Positions 11,301 through 21,932 of a stretch of 64,000 bases of DNA are shown here, one piece after another. The stretch comes from Prostheceraeus crozeri (Eukaryota > Platyhelminthes > Polycladida > Euryleptidae). The stretch is taken from positions 186,001 through 250,000 of the forward strand of contig CAJQUW010001818.1 in the NCBI GenBank assembly GCA_907163375.1, read 5' to 3'. How positions within the stretch are numbered: position 1 is the first letter of the stretch; each line of letters starts with the position of its first letter. Under the pieces are notes generated by a model. It was not told the DNA's origin, searched no databases, and worked only from the letters and a program-made list of their open reading frames with translations. Position numbers and translations under genes: made by a program.

Positions 11301-11927
11301 TACCGTAAAACCTGTAATTGAAGGCCACCTGTAATTGAATGTCACCTGTAATAGAAGGCCACCCTAGCGAGGAGGTTGAAAAATAGAAGGCCACCCTGTA
11401 TTTGAAAGCCACCCGTAATAGAAGGCCATCCTAGCGAGGAGGTTGAAAATAGACCGCCACCCTCTAACTGAACGCTCCTACAATCTCCAATAGAGTGTTT
11501 CTCTGCTGTAGCCTACATACAGCTTATAAAGGAAGAAAACATTCATCCTCTGGGGTCCTCAGAGATGCTTTGCCTCGTCTATCAGCTTGCCGGTAACTGT
11601 GTTTCCTCTGTGGGAGCTATATTTACAAGTACCGGTATATCTGATAGTCAATTCCCGCGTGCGCTAATGAAAGGAGCTGGCTGTTACCTCTCAATGCATC
11701 TCCCTCTGGGTAATACAACAGATTGACCTCTATCTGACTACAGCTTGATCAGTTGATGAATCAAAGGTTGCAACTACGCGTGATATCAAAACACGTGACC
11801 TGACTTCTGCCCATTGTTACCATCGATCCCTCATCGGTTAGTCTCGTCCAATAAGATTCATTAAAGTTCGTCCACAGGATTTATGTAGATACTGCATTAG
11901 TCATCAAAATTTTCGATCATCGCTGTA

Positions 11928-12482
11928 ATGGATATTACTGACTCTGACATTGAAGAATCGACTCCGTCGAAACGAAGAAACTATGACATTAAGTTCAAAC
12001 TAGAAGTTGTCAAGTATGCTCAGAATTATAATAAAGCTAAGGCTGCAAGAGACAAAAATGTGCCTCGTACCTGTGTCAAGAATTGGATCAATCAGAGAAT
12101 GCAACTTGAATCTCAGTTACAACAACCTTGCTCAAGCTCATCTGATAAGAGACTACATGGCGCGGGACGGCCTTTGAAGGATGCCGACTTCGATGAGAAA
12201 CTCATCGCTTGGGTTCGTGAACAACGTGCGAAGAAGATTCGTGTCAGTCGCACCCTGATTCAAAAGCAAGCTCTCACCTTTTCTTCCGATTCGACCTTCC
12301 GGGCAAGCAACGGTTGGTTGGTCAACTTTTTGAATCGCCATAACCTGGTTTCACGTCGCCCAACGACAACTTGTCAAAAAGAGCCTGAACATTATGCTGA
12401 GAGGATAACCAATTTTCTTGTATTCGTCGAAAAACTAACTACCAATACATCTTCGCATCAGACGAGACAGCTGTCTACTTAG
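11928..12482 (+). CDS. pogo/Tigger transposase, N-terminal DNA-binding half
   Basis: The ATG at 11928 begins a 184-codon frame. Residues 17-55 (YDIKFKLEVVKYAQ and VKNWINQ) form a psq/Brinker-like helix-turn-helix. Residues 78-150 form the CENP-B-type second HTH, with GAGRPLKDADFDEKLIAWV, then RASNGWLVNFLNRHNL. These two domains bind the element's ends in this family. The frame closes at 12482, after shifting out of the transposase reading frame near 12430-12445. From there the catalytic half continues in another frame. Everything before the shift looks well conserved. This is a transposon gene, not a host gene. Confidence 0.88.
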   Translation: MDITDSDIEESTPSKRRNYDIKFKLEVVKYAQNYNKAKAARDKNVPRTCVKNWINQRMQLESQLQQPCSSSSDKRLHGAGRPLKDADFDEKLIAWVREQRAKKIRVSRTLIQKQALTFSSDSTFRASNGWLVNFLNRHNLVSRRPTTTCQKEPEHYAERITNFLVFVEKLTTNTSSHQTRQLST

Positions 12483-13273
12483 ATAGCTCTAACAGTCTGA
12501 CAGTTGAGGAAAGGGGAACCCGTCAGGTGTCTGTCAAGACCGTGGGTCATGAGAAGCTTCACGTTACAGTCATGTTGACTGCAAGGTCTGATGGATTCAA
12601 ATGCCGACCATTTGTGCTATTGAAGAACAAGCGTCCGATCAAGCATATTGAGGAGAAGTTCAAAAACATTGTCTGCCTCTCATGGGCCGGTCGAACCTTC
12701 TTCAACGATGAACTGACGTCGGAATATCTGAGGAAGATCCTTGGCTATTCCATGTTCGGTAAACGCCTTCTTGTGTGGGACTCCTTCAGGTGCCACATCA
12801 GTGACTCAACAAAACAACAACTCAAGAAACTGCAAATCGACACCGCAGTAATCCCCGGAGGTTGCACCAAGTACATCCAAGCACCTGATGTGTACTGGAA
12901 CGCCCCGTTCAAAGCAAAGATCAGGCAATACTACGAGGACTGGATGGTATATGGTGAGAAGACGTATACCAACTCTGGTAACACACGCGCACCCTCGATG
13001 GAGGTGTATCTCGGATGGATAGTTGAGGCTTGGAAGCAGATACCAAGTGACTTGATCGAAAGATCGTTTGTTGGATGTGGACTTACCATCGCCCTGGACG
13101 GGTCAGAAGACCACAAAATTCATTGTTTTAAGCCGGAGGGCGAGATTCCGAATGGATGCGCATCTCTCCGAGAAGCACGAATTCGTGAAGCAAATAATGT
13201 CGACCTCGACAGCACTGATGAAACGAACAGCAGTGATACCGATGATGACAACTCGTTAGTTGATTTCGAGTAA
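12437..13273 (+). CDS. pogo/Tigger transposase, catalytic DDE half
   Basis: This is the RNase H-fold catalytic domain of the transposase that begins at 11928, read in a second frame. The first catalytic Asp is in SDETAVYLD (codon 12461-12463). The second is in LLVWDSFRCH (12779-12781) and the third in QAPDVYWNAPFK (12887-12889). The last two are 36 codons apart, as expected for DD(29-36)D pogo enzymes. An acidic, Ser/Asp-rich C-terminus ends at 13273. All three acidic residues are present, so decay is slight: a single shift separates the two halves. The insertion is probably young, or the frame change is a recent mutation or assembly error. Confidence 0.88.
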   Translation, partial: NYQYIFASDETAVYLDSSNSLTVEERGTRQVSVKTVGHEKLHVTVMLTARSDGFKCRPFVLLKNKRPIKHIEEKFKNIVCLSWAGRTFFNDELTSEYLRKILGYSMFGKRLLVWDSFRCHISDSTKQQLKKLQIDTAVIPGGCTKYIQAPDVYWNAPFKAKIRQYYEDWMVYGEKTYTNSGNTRAPSMEVYLGWIVEAWKQIPSDLIERSFVGCGLTIALDGSEDHKIHCFKPEGEIPNGCASLREARIREANNVDLDSTDETNSSDTDDDNSLVDFE

Positions 13274-13954
13274 TAAGTGTAACACTCAGTTTGAATTCAA
13301 ATCTTTTGATCACACCAAACGTAATTATTGATGTTAGTGTCAATTTTGTTAAAATTTCGTCTCTTTTTATAAATCAATTAGATTTCATCAGAGTATTTAA
13401 GCTGACTTTTACACATTGTTTTATCACGTAAATGGAGTACCTACATGTAGGAGGCCTCTTCAACTCAACGGGGTTTCAACTGATTTGAAACATTTGAAGT
13501 TGAACTATAAAATTCAAATTTCTATAGACCTAAAAATACCGAAAATTGATGGTTGTAAATTAGAAGGCCACCCTGTAATTGAAGGCCACCTGTAATAGAA
13601 GGCCACCTTACCATGGAGGTTGAAAAATAGAAGGCCATGGCCTTCAATTACAGGTTTTACGGTATGTCATATTTTATGCGTATGCAAAATATTCATGTAC
13701 TGTACATGTACATTATATTAAAAACATGCGAGAAGGGATGACATCGGATATTTCTTCAGTTCTTAAAAATGGATGCCGTGTCCCGAATTCTAAATACATG
13801 TAACTTAAAAATCGCGAATAAGTTGCGATAAGCCATCGAAATACATGTATAACACAGCATCGATGTGCTATGTAGTGTTGTGAGTCATCAATTTTTACAG
13901 GAATGTGACAGGTAGTCCCTCCCGCTGGCGATTCAACAGGGAATTCCTCAGATA

Positions 13955-13977
13955 TTATATATATATATATATATATA
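13955..13977. repeat. (TA)n microsatellite at the 5' junction of the Penelope-like element
   Basis: A run of alternating T and A immediately precedes the truncated coding sequence of the Penelope-like element. A second, longer run ends the element at 15487-15527. Confidence 0.9.
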
Positions 13978-13979
13978 TT

Positions 13980-15484
13980 CCTATTCTACCAACCTTGCAA
14001 AGTGGCTTGATCAATTACTGAAACCTCAAATCCCAAAAACCTTTTCTTTGAAAGACACTTTTCAATTTGTTGACCAGCTGAAAAATCTTGATGTTTCTGA
14101 TCAGTCGTATAAAATGTATAGTTTCGATGTTGTCAATCTCTTCACCAGTATTCCTTTGAAGAGGACCATCAGACACATTGTCTCAATGATTGATTTCAGC
14201 AAATTACCTATAAACTCGACTGCATTATCGAGTTTATTAGAACTGGCTTGCGAAAATATTTTGTTCTCATTTAATGATAATTTGTATTACCAAATCAACG
14301 GCATGTCCATGGGGTCCAGTTTAGGACCTACCATGGCAGCCTTCGCTATGGATCTTCTTGAAAGCCAATTTCCTAAGTACGACGGCAATCAGCCATTTTT
14401 CTATCGTCGCTATGTAGACGATTGTTTTTCTCTTTTTCGTAACGATAATGAAGCAGAAAATTTTTTGAATTTTCTGAATTCCCTAGATGATGATTTGAAA
14501 TTTACGATGGAAAAAAGTGTCAACGATTCTTTGGTTTTTCTTGACACTAATATAACGTTGAAATCAGAGCAATTCAAAATTGACTTTCATTTGAAAACTA
14601 CCAATACAGGAGTTTATATACATTTCCACGCATATGCCCCCAAGCAGTATGAATTAGCTGCTATGAGATCCCTCTTTTACAGGGCTCATCGTATTTGCTC
14701 TGATCGTTCTTTGTACGATAATGCTGTAAAAAAGATAACTGAAATATTTAAACAAAACGGCTTCCCAGATCCTCTTATAAATGAAACAAAATCAAAAGTA
14801 GAACAGAAGATTTTTCAAAGCCAGCAATCGATTGTGAAAAATGATGATAAGAAAGCCATTTTATATTGGTCCGTTCCGTTCATTGCTGAAGGCAGTAAAG
14901 AGTTTAAAAACAGAATCAAAGACTTGAATCACTATTTATCGAACACTACCATCAAACCGGTTTTCAAAACCTCCAAAATGAGTGATTATTTTCCTAACAA
15001 AGATAAGATTGCCAGCGGTCTGAAATCGAATGTTGTTTACAAATACTTTTGTGACCGTTGCAATATGCGGTACATCGGCGCTACAAAACGCCATCTTGAT
15101 ACTCGCATCGCTGAGCATCTTAAAGGTTACCCTGTCTTGACAGAAATTTCTATGCATGAACACAGTCCTGAGAAAACGAACTTTAAAGTCATAGGTCGGT
15201 ACAAGTTGCCCTTTATTCTGGAATCTATTTTAATCAAGCAAGATGTGAAATGCCTGTCCAACGAACGGAACGGATCTCACCCTCTCTACCTCGGATTGTC
15301 TGACTAGCAATTGTTAATTTTATTCAATTTCCATGCTTTAGTGATTTCATATATAAGGCGAATTTTACTTTATTTTAACGATTTGTCCGCTGATGATGGT
15401 GTAATGAACACTGAAACATGTCCGGTTGAGAAAAGACAATTTGTTTTTCTTTATCATGAAATCAACACTGGGTTCACTATGCGT

Positions 15485-15486
<2 letters not shown>
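13980..15486 (+). mobile_element. Penelope-like retroelement, 5'-truncated
   Basis: A Penelope-like reverse transcriptase with a C-terminal GIY-YIG endonuclease occupies 13985-15307. About 180 bp of 3' non-coding sequence follow, and then a (TA)n tract. The 5' part, including the N-terminal region of the protein, is missing and the break coincides with the upstream (TA)n run. TA-rich targets or tails on both sides fit target-primed insertion into, or slippage next to, a microsatellite. Confidence 0.85.
13985..15307 (+). CDS. Penelope-like reverse transcriptase with GIY-YIG endonuclease (partial)
   Basis: The frame is open from the junction at 13985 to the TAG at 15307 (440 codons), without a stop. 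It begins inside the conserved core (TNLAKWLDQLL). Reverse-transcriptase motifs follow in order: YSFDVVNLFTSIPL, GSSLGPTMAAF and the catalytic YVDD at 14411-14422, then FLDTNI. After a linker come a CxxC pair and the GIY-YIG-type nuclease (VVYKYFCDRC, then MRYIGATKRHLDTRI at about 15032-15115). This order is diagnostic of endonuclease-bearing Penelope-like elements, which are neither LINE nor LTR types. The coding part shows no lesion, so the copy is young. Usual proteins are longer at the N-terminus, so this copy cannot move by itself. Confidence 0.9.
   Translation, partial: STNLAKWLDQLLKPQIPKTFSLKDTFQFVDQLKNLDVSDQSYKMYSFDVVNLFTSIPLKRTIRHIVSMIDFSKLPINSTALSSLLELACENILFSFNDNLYYQINGMSMGSSLGPTMAAFAMDLLESQFPKYDGNQPFFYRRYVDDCFSLFRNDNEAENFLNFLNSLDDDLKFTMEKSVNDSLVFLDTNITLKSEQFKIDFHLKTTNTGVYIHFHAYAPKQYELAAMRSLFYRAHRICSDRSLYDNAVKKITEIFKQNGFPDPLINETKSKVEQKIFQSQQSIVKNDDKKAILYWSVPFIAEGSKEFKNRIKDLNHYLSNTTIKPVFKTSKMSDYFPNKDKIASGLKSNVVYKYFCDRCNMRYIGATKRHLDTRIAEHLKGYPVLTEISMHEHSPEKTNFKVIGRYKLPFILESILIKQDVKCLSNERNGSHPLYLGLSD

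Positions 15487-15527
<41 letters not shown>
15487..15527. repeat. (TA)n microsatellite at the 3' end of the Penelope-like element
   Basis: About 40 bp of pure alternating AT ends the 3' non-coding part of the retroelement. Confidence 0.95.
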
Positions 15528-15528
<1 letters not shown>

Positions 15529-18410
15529 GAGAATAAAACAATTAATTTGTTTTAAGTTTTTTTTTTGGCGGACCGTCCTTCTCAATCAAATTTGTAACTT
15601 TAAAAATAAATTGATTGAGACATGCTGATCGTCGAATTGTTTTTTTATACAAATGAAGGCAAATTGCGAGTATTTATACGTCGAAAGATAAATCATTTTT
15701 ATTTTCATTAACTAAAATGTGTTGCAGGTACCCAAACCATGAAGTTGAAACAGAAAGTAGCTTGAGTGCAAGCATAATTTCTCTTTGGAGGAAAAGTGAA
15801 TGCAGGTAGCCCCGAAGAGGGCCGTTTAAGCGTTCACGGCGACTAGCTGCAGAATAACAACTATTTTTGAGCAGAGTCCAAAATAACGTTTGAACACCAC
15901 AGGCGACACTTGAGAAGTCAAATGACACTTAAAAGTCTAGCTGAGCCGGAACAGAGTCAGACATGCAGGTAGGTAGCTGTCCTCTATCTTCTCCCGGTCC
16001 TTTCTTCTCTCGTGTTCTCCTTTCGGCGTGTTCTGATCAACAGCGACCAGTGTGTGCGCGCGTATCTTGAGACAGAGTCAATTCTCTCTCTCGTTCTTTC
16101 TCGCGCCTTGTGAGTAAGTGGTGCCGGCGCGGTCAGACTCGCCGTTTATTAAGGGAAGGAATGGACGATATCCTTTCATTCCCGACCACTCGTAAATGAG
16201 GAAACAAAATGAAATAAGCTTGACTGCACGTCCGAATAAAACAATGTTCTGGAAATCTAGCTCTACTTTTTGTCTGTCAAAGAGCAGCAGACGAAAGATA
16301 AAACAAGTACAAGTAACTATTGACTAGCGAATTGCAATTGTAACATGAATCTTTCTTTGCAATCTCTATTACAACTACTAGAAATTGCTCTGAAAGTGGA
16401 TCATGAAATTGTGAAAAGGCCCTCAGAAACCGAACGCCTCTACTGTTAGCCATCTTTTTTTTAAATTCTCGTCATTTTTCTCTTTCAATCTCATTTCTCA
16501 ATTTTACTGCCTTCAGTAGACATGCTTGAGTACATACTTCAACTTCAAAGCTTTCTAATGTCAGTGCATCTTATGACATTCATAGAAATATCTTTCGATT
16601 AATTGGCTAACTTTTCCATACCTTATACCAGAGTGTTCAATGTTTCAATGATTTCTATGTCACTGAATCCGCATAGTGTTAGTCACGTGTCTGATGATTT
16701 CTGTAGACAGTGCATTTTGTCGTGTGTTTCATCTGTTGCTATTTGAAGCTACAATGTCACTTGGATAGTTGAAATTCATGCGTGAATTACGAAGGCCGCA
16801 AATGCTGTGCTTGTATGAATATTTGTTGGTAACAACTTATTATCAAAATATCATGAAATCCGCTCGTTCAGATCATCAGATGACCGTGCTATGAAATAGC
16901 ATCAAAGAATTCGAGGTTCTCAGCGCCTTAGATAATTCCAGACCGTGGTAAACTTCATTACAAGTCAGTAAAATGTCAATCCAATTCCTCGCCGTGAAAT
17001 GTCGGTCGTTCTATTGTAGAATGATGTCATGTTTATGATAGAAAGTCGCTATTGTTTTGCTTAGATCTGCTGACCATCGCAGACCAGTATCTTAGTCGAC
17101 ACAATTGTGATACAGTTTGTTCATTCCTAAAACTTCGAATTCCAGTAGGATTTGCATCAATCGGCAATTAGTCTATAACGCCATTTATGTCCTGTTCCGA
17201 CAGAATTCCTATCTCCTACATGCATTCATGTTAGGATGTTTTTGCTTCGTGTACGAGAAATTCGCCTATAACGGCGCCATTTTTCCAACCCCTAGACGAT
17301 AAATTCGTCCGCATTTTCATGCATTGAGGAAATACATCATTTATTGCTTTTTTACAGTTGCAATATGCATATTTAGGATCCTCAAGAAGGTAGAGTGTAA
17401 TTTTATTCTGACATGGAAATGTGCCCAATACTAAATGCAAATGTATTCTTAAATACATGTAGATGCGAGGTCATTGTTATCTATTGAGCGTAAGAGAATA
17501 AACTCAATGCATTTGAATCAAGTATATTGTGGCTTGGCTACATGATGCACTTGAATCTATTTTATTACTCGACAGGCGGTTCAGTTGGGCTGCGTTGCTG
17601 GAAGACACTAATTCACTCGAAAGCCGATTGTGATAGAATCAGTTGCGTTTGCATATCGTGCTCAAATCTTGTTAATGCCTTCATCAAATATAAGGTCCTG
17701 TCTATTTCAAAGAGAGGTAATATAGAAAGGAAACTTAATTCTGCAATATAGCGTATGCGTTGTACATGGAACAGTCAATAAATATAGGATCAACTGTTAG
17801 ATAAAAGTGTGGTGTCTGATTTATGTCATGCCAATGTATATTTTTAACAAGCCTATGTATCTAATATACAGTTCTAGAAGTACATGTTCTATGAATACAT
17901 TGCTGCATCATGATAAGGATTGCTAATAACTATGGCGGTGCATCGGTACACCGCTTCTTCTGCTTGCATCGGTTATCCGGCCGGTTCACCGAAGTGCGAG
18001 AATTTCGATCAGATTGCAATTTTAATCATTTTAATGCAATTTTAATCATTTTGCTGCACAGTTTCAATTATAATTGATTTATCTTATCAGTTGCCTTAGT
18101 CCCAGCAAACTGAAGAGAAGGGGTTTACAATTTGAGTATACAGAATAGCTGATCTAACTATGAAGATTATTCAATTCTATTTTTCGATTCAGTTCAAACT
18201 TTAAACTTCTACGTCATGAAAGTGAAACCTTTTGAAAATCATGGCTATATCATAAATTAACCGATTCATTTCCTGATGTTCAGGCAAAAGTTCATGACAA
18301 CTTATTTTTGACCACGAAATCTCAATTCTCACGACCTCAGAATTCATAATGAATACTGTGTACCCTGCTGTTGCTCTTCATGCTAAGATGTAGGCTGTCT
18401 TATCATTTCA
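15528..18410. other. Intergenic with a CpG-rich patch near 15960-16150
   Basis: Mostly AT-rich with no supported gene. Around 15960-16150 the sequence is richer in CpG and has a long C/T-rich stretch, followed by TTGTGAGTAAG at about 16108, which matches a splice donor very well. A 5' untranslated exon and promoter on the plus strand is possible, but no coding exon follows that I can recognise. Confidence 0.25.
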
Positions 18411-18573
18411 GCAGCCAGGAAGGAGGCTAACTCAGGCATGGTTTCGGAAACACCCGATTGTACGAAGTGGGACCCAGAGTAGCAACAATCAAGTCCAGTC
18501 CACCTTGTACCAAACTAGCAGTCGCCCTGCACCATCTTTTGAGACCCTGATGTGTTTGCAATAGGTGAAGACA
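18411..18573 (+). other. Unidentified coding-like remnant, left of the pogo insertion
   Basis: The base and codon texture here changes from the AT-rich surroundings to something that looks translated, and it continues on the other side of the pogo element at 19290-19511. No family is recognised. It appears decayed. Confidence 0.3.
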
Positions 18574-18575
18574 TA

Positions 18576-19287
18576 CCGTAAAACCTCTATTTGAACGGCA
18601 TGCCGCTCTATTCTTCAAACCTTTCCCCGCATTGCCGCTTAATTAGAGGTGCCGTTCTATTTTTTGACTAGCTGATCAGAATTTAGAGATGAAATTTTCA
18701 GTAATTTTTATCTTAGATCTGTAAATTTTATGGATGAAAAGCGAAAATATGTAACATAAGAACTCTGCATATATCTATTTGACAAAAGTTAACAAACACA
18801 GGTTGCCGGTAATCACTGGTTAGAAATTACAAACTCACTAGTTAAAATCAAGTGACACGTCGCTGTTGTAGCTGTCCTCGTCATTCGCATTACCTTCAGC
18901 ATCATCGTCAAAGTTCTGATTGATTCCACGTTCGACACCAGCATTGGCTCGGGCTTGCCGGAGAAGTTGCAAACCAGTCTGAATTGGACCGTCCGAGTCT
19001 GGCTTGAAACAATGGATCTGGCAATCCTCCGAGCCGTCGAGAGCGTTGGTCAGTCCGCATCCTTTGAATGACTTGATGATCATATACGATATTGCATAAA
19101 TACGATGCAGCTCCATTGAATGGGACTTCCCAGCCTTTAAAAATAGCTCCATAGCATTCTACAAACTATGTATTTTCCTGTTTTACACGTTTTACAGAAG
19201 ATTATTTCAGTCATGTAATTGATGTAGGAGATGAATTCATCAAAGTGTCGTTAGATTAGAGGTGACGTTCAATTAGAGGTTTTACGG
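18576..19287 (-). mobile_element. pogo/Tigger internal-deletion derivative, 712 bp
   Basis: The ends are CCGTAAAACCTCTATTTGAA on the left and, inverted, CCGTAAAACCTCTAATTGAA on the right, with TA duplicated at 18574-18575 and 19288-19289. The termini differ from those of the 11.3-13.7 kb element by a few bases, so the two are sister families. Only the C-terminal transposase tail is kept, on the minus strand, so this copy depends on another for movement. It lies inside an older coding-like stretch. Confidence 0.88.
18838..19152 (-). pseudogene. pogo/Tigger transposase, C-terminal tail only
   Basis: This 104-codon frame aligns by eye with the C-terminus of the transposase at 12437-13273. Both have GCGLT-ALDGSED-IHCFKP, then a Leu-Arg-rich stretch and an acidic tail ending VSLDFN here and SLVDFE there. 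The upstream part with the catalytic residues is missing. The first ~30 codons (AGKSHSMELHRIYA) look like the sequence that normally joins the catalytic core to the tail. It cannot encode a working enzyme. Confidence 0.8.
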
Positions 19288-19289
19288 TA

Positions 19290-19511
19290 AATGGTCGTAA
19301 GGGTAAGGTCCCCATTGAGCTCCTCAACCCCGATTCGCTTGCTCGTGTCATTGTGACTTCCATCAGAAACAACCCTGTCGGCAATCCTCCCCATTATCAG
19401 GGGCGTTCACTAGCGCTGACTCTGGCGTCTCAGGGACACATTGCCAGTTACGTGGTTGTCTCCCTCAGTCATAGGCACGAGCTGGTAGGTGCCAAACAAG
19501 AGCCAACCTGA
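19290..19511 (+). other. Unidentified coding-like remnant, right of the pogo insertion
   Basis: An open stretch of about 70 codons begins directly at the pogo right junction and ends with a stop near 19511. Composition is protein-like (for example LLNPDSLARVIVTSIRNN). It seems to be the continuation of the stretch at 18411-18573, interrupted by the transposon. I could not place it in a family. It may derive from a host gene or from an older inserted element. Confidence 0.35.
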
Positions 19512-20664
19512 CACCAAGTTTTCAAGACAAATCATCACTACCTCAAGTACATTTCTGTCTTAATGTCAGAACGGTCGCACTCATGATGAGAGGTCGTAGA
19601 ATATGCTTGGGAGATAATAAACGGCAATTAACAAGCGTGGCCTTGCACACAAAAGTGTATCCGGCATAGATGTTGCTTAAAAATGCATTTTTTATCAAAA
19701 AGAAAAAGGTGTTGCCGTAATTTGACAAATTTGAAAGCTTCCCAAGCCACAAGGGTTGGCAACTTCTTGATAGATCCTCGAAATAACGGTTTAGATATTG
19801 AAAAAAGTGCATAATGATAATAATTATTATTAGTGTTTCTTCAACTCAGCTCTTCAAGTTTTTATTGCAAAGCTGTATTGTATGGGCTAACAATTGATGC
19901 ATTTTTCATTTGACTGCAGATTATTAGGCAACTTCTTTTTCAGATATGAAAGTCGCGATTCATGTGATTGGGCGATGGAATGTCTTAATGGAGCATATTT
20001 TGGTGATGGTAAGAAGAATTTGATTTGATTTGCAGCTGATCCTCTGACTTTTTTCATTTTGCTTTCAGAGGAAATGGAAAACAAGGCATTAGAGTGTAAA
20101 ATCTTGGAGCATTAATCAAGAATTTGTTGACTTTATCAATTTGTTTTTATAAGTGAAGCAATTTGCCGCTTCAATGCATTTGTTTGTATAAGATTCACAC
20201 AGATTTTGTAAACGGTTTTATATAGAAACGTTGTTTTCTCCAGGGTGTGTTACGGGAACGCAAATAACTTTGGTGAAGAAAAGATCTGGTTCTGATCGTA
20301 AAGCATGCGAGAACTCGAATCTTCTCACAACTATACACAAACGGTCTAGGTGAGTAAAATCATCAAAAAAGGCAAAACATGATGCAGTCGATTCATAGGT
20401 CCTTCATTTGTTGATTTATGAGTTTCGGAACTGATCACTTCACCTGAAGGTTGCATTATCCAAATGAGCGTGCGAAATTGTTGCTATATGCAAACAAAAG
20501 GAAAAAATCTTTAAAGACACGTTTCCAGGCTTGTGTTTGGATGCTTTTTCTGCTCAATCCCAAAGCTAACACAATTATGGCATTTGACAGCAACTAAACT
20601 AGCAGCGCTTGATTTCTTTCACTCGGCGAAAGCTGAGCAGACAATCAGCTGGTGACTGGTGTTA
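19512..20664. other. Intergenic, nothing recognised
   Basis: AT-rich with short overlapping frames only. Confidence 0.4.
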
Positions 20665-20900
20665 GGCCTCATAGACAAAGATAAATAAATATGCCTTATT
20701 TATATTCGGAAGACAGGCGAGCCATTCTTCCATGGGGCCGAATTTTGTCTATCTCACCCGCATTCTTTTGTGCTGAGTGTTACTGTTATGCAAGAATGCA
20801 GAGTGTACTTATTTTGAAAGTCTTGGACTTGACCCGACCATGGATTCAACCCAGATCGAACACTCTACCACAAGGCCGAAGCCGTGCGTATGCCTGCGGC
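20665..20900 (-). mobile_element. tRNA-derived SINE (family 2)
   Basis: On the minus strand a tRNA-like head runs from about 20890, with the A-box-like GGCCTTGTGGTAGAGTG at 20859-20875 and the B-box-like GGGTTGAATCC at 20841-20851. GGTCGGGTCAAGTCC and AAGACTTTCAAAAT follow, and then a conserved-looking body with CACTCAGCACAAAAG at 20766-20780. The head is shorter than a real tRNA (anticodon arm compressed). The 3' end is an AT-rich tail near 20680. Confidence 0.65.
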
Positions 20901-21246
20901 TGCAACCATGCTGTGAATAACATGAAAGATCGCCAAAAGCCACGCAGCATGAATGTTAGATAAGACGGTGTTTTTTTTTCAGTTGCCAAAGTTGCAAAGC
21001 AGTTGGAACGTAGGCATTTGACGGATTAGTCAAAGACAATGTCTTCCACTTTAGTATTAAAGGAATATCGAAAAATTGTTCAAAACAGAAAAAGATTTCA
21101 AAACCACCCTTCTCTTTGTAGCTCCATCGGTATATTGCTTGAAATGCTACCATTGTTGCGACGCAGATTGTGTATTTGATTTTTAACAAATAAACCTGTA
21201 TCTGTCAATCCGATCATCAGCATTAGTACGTATTTCACGTAATAGT
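20901..21246. other. Intergenic, nothing recognised
   Basis: No structure seen. Confidence 0.4.
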
Positions 21247-21932
21247 CCAGCAGCCAGAGCGGATGTCTTCAGGGATGAAGAGAATGATGTACACCCTATG
21301 CTTGCTTCGAATCTGCGCGTCTACCGAGTTCCAGTGAGTTACTCTTCTTGTGAAACAAGCTCAAAGAAAAACACATGTAAATCCAATGGGACGCAGATTG
21401 CACCTTTTGGCAAAAATGAAATTTTGTATGATTTCTCTGATTAAACGAAACGCACTAAGTCCATAGTCATAATTTTTGGCATGGAATGACTTCAGGTCAT
21501 TTCCTATGATGTGCATGTGCTGTTGTCATGCATCTAATCGGCAATGTATCTGTGCGTCGGGATGAGAATGTGGATAAAGTTGCTCAAAATGTTAGTGTTT
21601 GCCGACATGAGGCCAAACCTAAATGTGTTTAGCTTTATAGACGGGTGCATGAAAATTGAGAGGAAATGACCCAAAGACATTCCATGCCGAAGATTATGAC
21701 TCTGGGATTAGTACTTTTTCTTTAATCATAGAAAACATAGAAAACTTCATTTTAGTCAAAATCTGCAATCTGCGTCCCATTGCATTAGCATGTTTTTTCT
21801 TTGATCCTGTCTGACAAGAAGAACTCACTAGAACTCGGCAGACGTGCCGATTCGAAGCAAGCATATGGTGTACATCATTCTGTAAGTCTCACTTTCAGCC
21901 TCGTTCCCTGCAGAAACTCCCTCTGGCTGCCG
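21247..21932. mobile_element. Foldback element with arms of about 280 bp
   Basis: The left arm from GCAGCCAGAGCGGATGTC at about 21250 is repeated inverted up to 21932 (GCAGCCAGAGGGAG when inverted). Long matching blocks include GAATGATGTACACC (21281 and its inverse near 21867-21880), ATGCTTGCTTCGAATC, CAATGGGACGCAGATTGCA and GGCATGGAATG. By eye the arms are roughly three-quarters identical. There is no coding capacity, and no clear target duplication. Confidence 0.75.

Larger units (their letters stand above)
11303..13662 (+). mobile_element. pogo/Tigger transposon, nearly intact, 2360 bp
   Basis: Identical 25-bp inverted ends start CCGTAAAACCTGTAATTGAA and are flanked by TA at 11301-11302 and 13663-13664. 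Just inside both ends are runs of a GAAGGCCACC-type motif preceded by GTAATTGAA or GTAATAGAA. At least four lie at 11320-11450 and three or four at 13558-13640, in the same orientation at both ends. These are probable transposase-binding arrays. The element carries one transposase gene in two overlapping frames (11928-12482 and about 12437-13273), separated by what appears to be a single frame change near 12430-12445. A shortened relative lies at 18576-19287. Confidence 0.93.
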
